Below, one piece after another: positions 12,988 through 13,381 of a stretch of 13,381 nucleotides of DNA. Made by a program: the position numbers and the translations under genes. This DNA comes from Blakeslea trispora (taxonomy: Eukaryota > Mucoromycota > Mucoromycetes > Mucorales > Choanephoraceae), in the NCBI GenBank assembly GCA_025331445.1, contig JAIWNE010000263.1:1-13381 (forward strand). The letters run 5' to 3'. The notes below the pieces were generated by a model, which saw only the letters and a program-made list of their open reading frames with translations, did not search any database and had not been told where the DNA came from. Positions within the stretch are counted from its first letter, which is position 1; every line of letters starts with the position of its first letter.

Positions 12988-13245
12988 TAATCATATTACA
13001 AACACTCCACTAAACAGGCTTTACTTGATCATTGATAGCAAGAGAAAGTTCTTCAAGTTTTCTAGAGTAAATGGAAACAGTTCTCTAAATTGAAAACTAC
13101 GACATACGCAAAATAACTCCCAAGCTTCAACTCGCACATACCTATAAAATAGTATAACTATCACTACTTTGCTTAAGCATTGTATTCTATCAGCGCACAG
13201 TATAAGCAGTCTAAATAACAAGCCTGTGCAACAGGCAATCCCTGT

Positions 13246-13381
13246 GTAGTGCAAATGTTTTTGTAGTACATTGCATATTGAAATCTTGATTAGTTCTAGC
13301 TGATGCATGATGCATTTTCTCTTTTGCTTACCAAAAAGAGCATCCCAACAAAACTCAAATCAATATGTTTTGTTTTTGGTT
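13246..13381 (-). repeat. right arm of the second inverted repeat (136+ bp)
   Basis: This is the perfect inverted partner of 9152-9287 and runs to the final base of the window, so the repeat is at least 136 bp and probably longer. The two arms enclose about 4.0 kb with no recognisable transposase. A non-autonomous element, an inverted copy of a short dispersed repeat, or an assembly-end artefact are all possible. Confidence 0.97.

Overview
The window looks like AT-rich nuclear DNA from a filamentous fungus. It holds one clearly intact gene, a secreted proteinase K-type serine protease, and that gene is interrupted by one short GT-AG intron with a CTAAC branch-site-like motif. The low coding density, long A/T runs, short intron and C-ending codon preference of the protease would fit an early-diverging (mucoralean-type) fungus. 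That placement is inference, and no marker here names a species.

Layout. Bases 1-4997 form a large inverted-repeat structure: two arms of 1244 bp (1-1244 and 3754-4997), apparently identical, around a unique 2.5 kb centre. I recognise no transposase. The arms and centre carry only broken, low-confidence coding-like readings: plus strand in the left arm and at 1963-2538, minus strand in the right arm and at 3467-3742. A five-copy 13-bp minisatellite (5162-5226) lies just outside the right arm. The protease gene fills 5715-7259 on the minus strand, with a TATA-like element upstream (7431-7440) and a candidate poly(A) signal downstream (5570-5575). From about 7450 to the end I recognise no gene. 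This stretch contains an 18-bp minisatellite (8157-8246), an 82-copy GA microsatellite (10046-10209), and a second inverted pair with perfect 136-bp arms (9152-9287 and 13246-13381) that runs into the last base of the window.

How it fits together. The protease is a single extracellular enzyme with its own promoter and terminator region and no visible pathway partners. It sits in repeat-rich DNA between two inverted-repeat structures. Both window ends fall inside an inverted repeat, as expected if this is a draft contig broken at repeats. No convincing new multi-gene system is present; the most unusual feature is the long, apparently perfect inverted repeat at the left.
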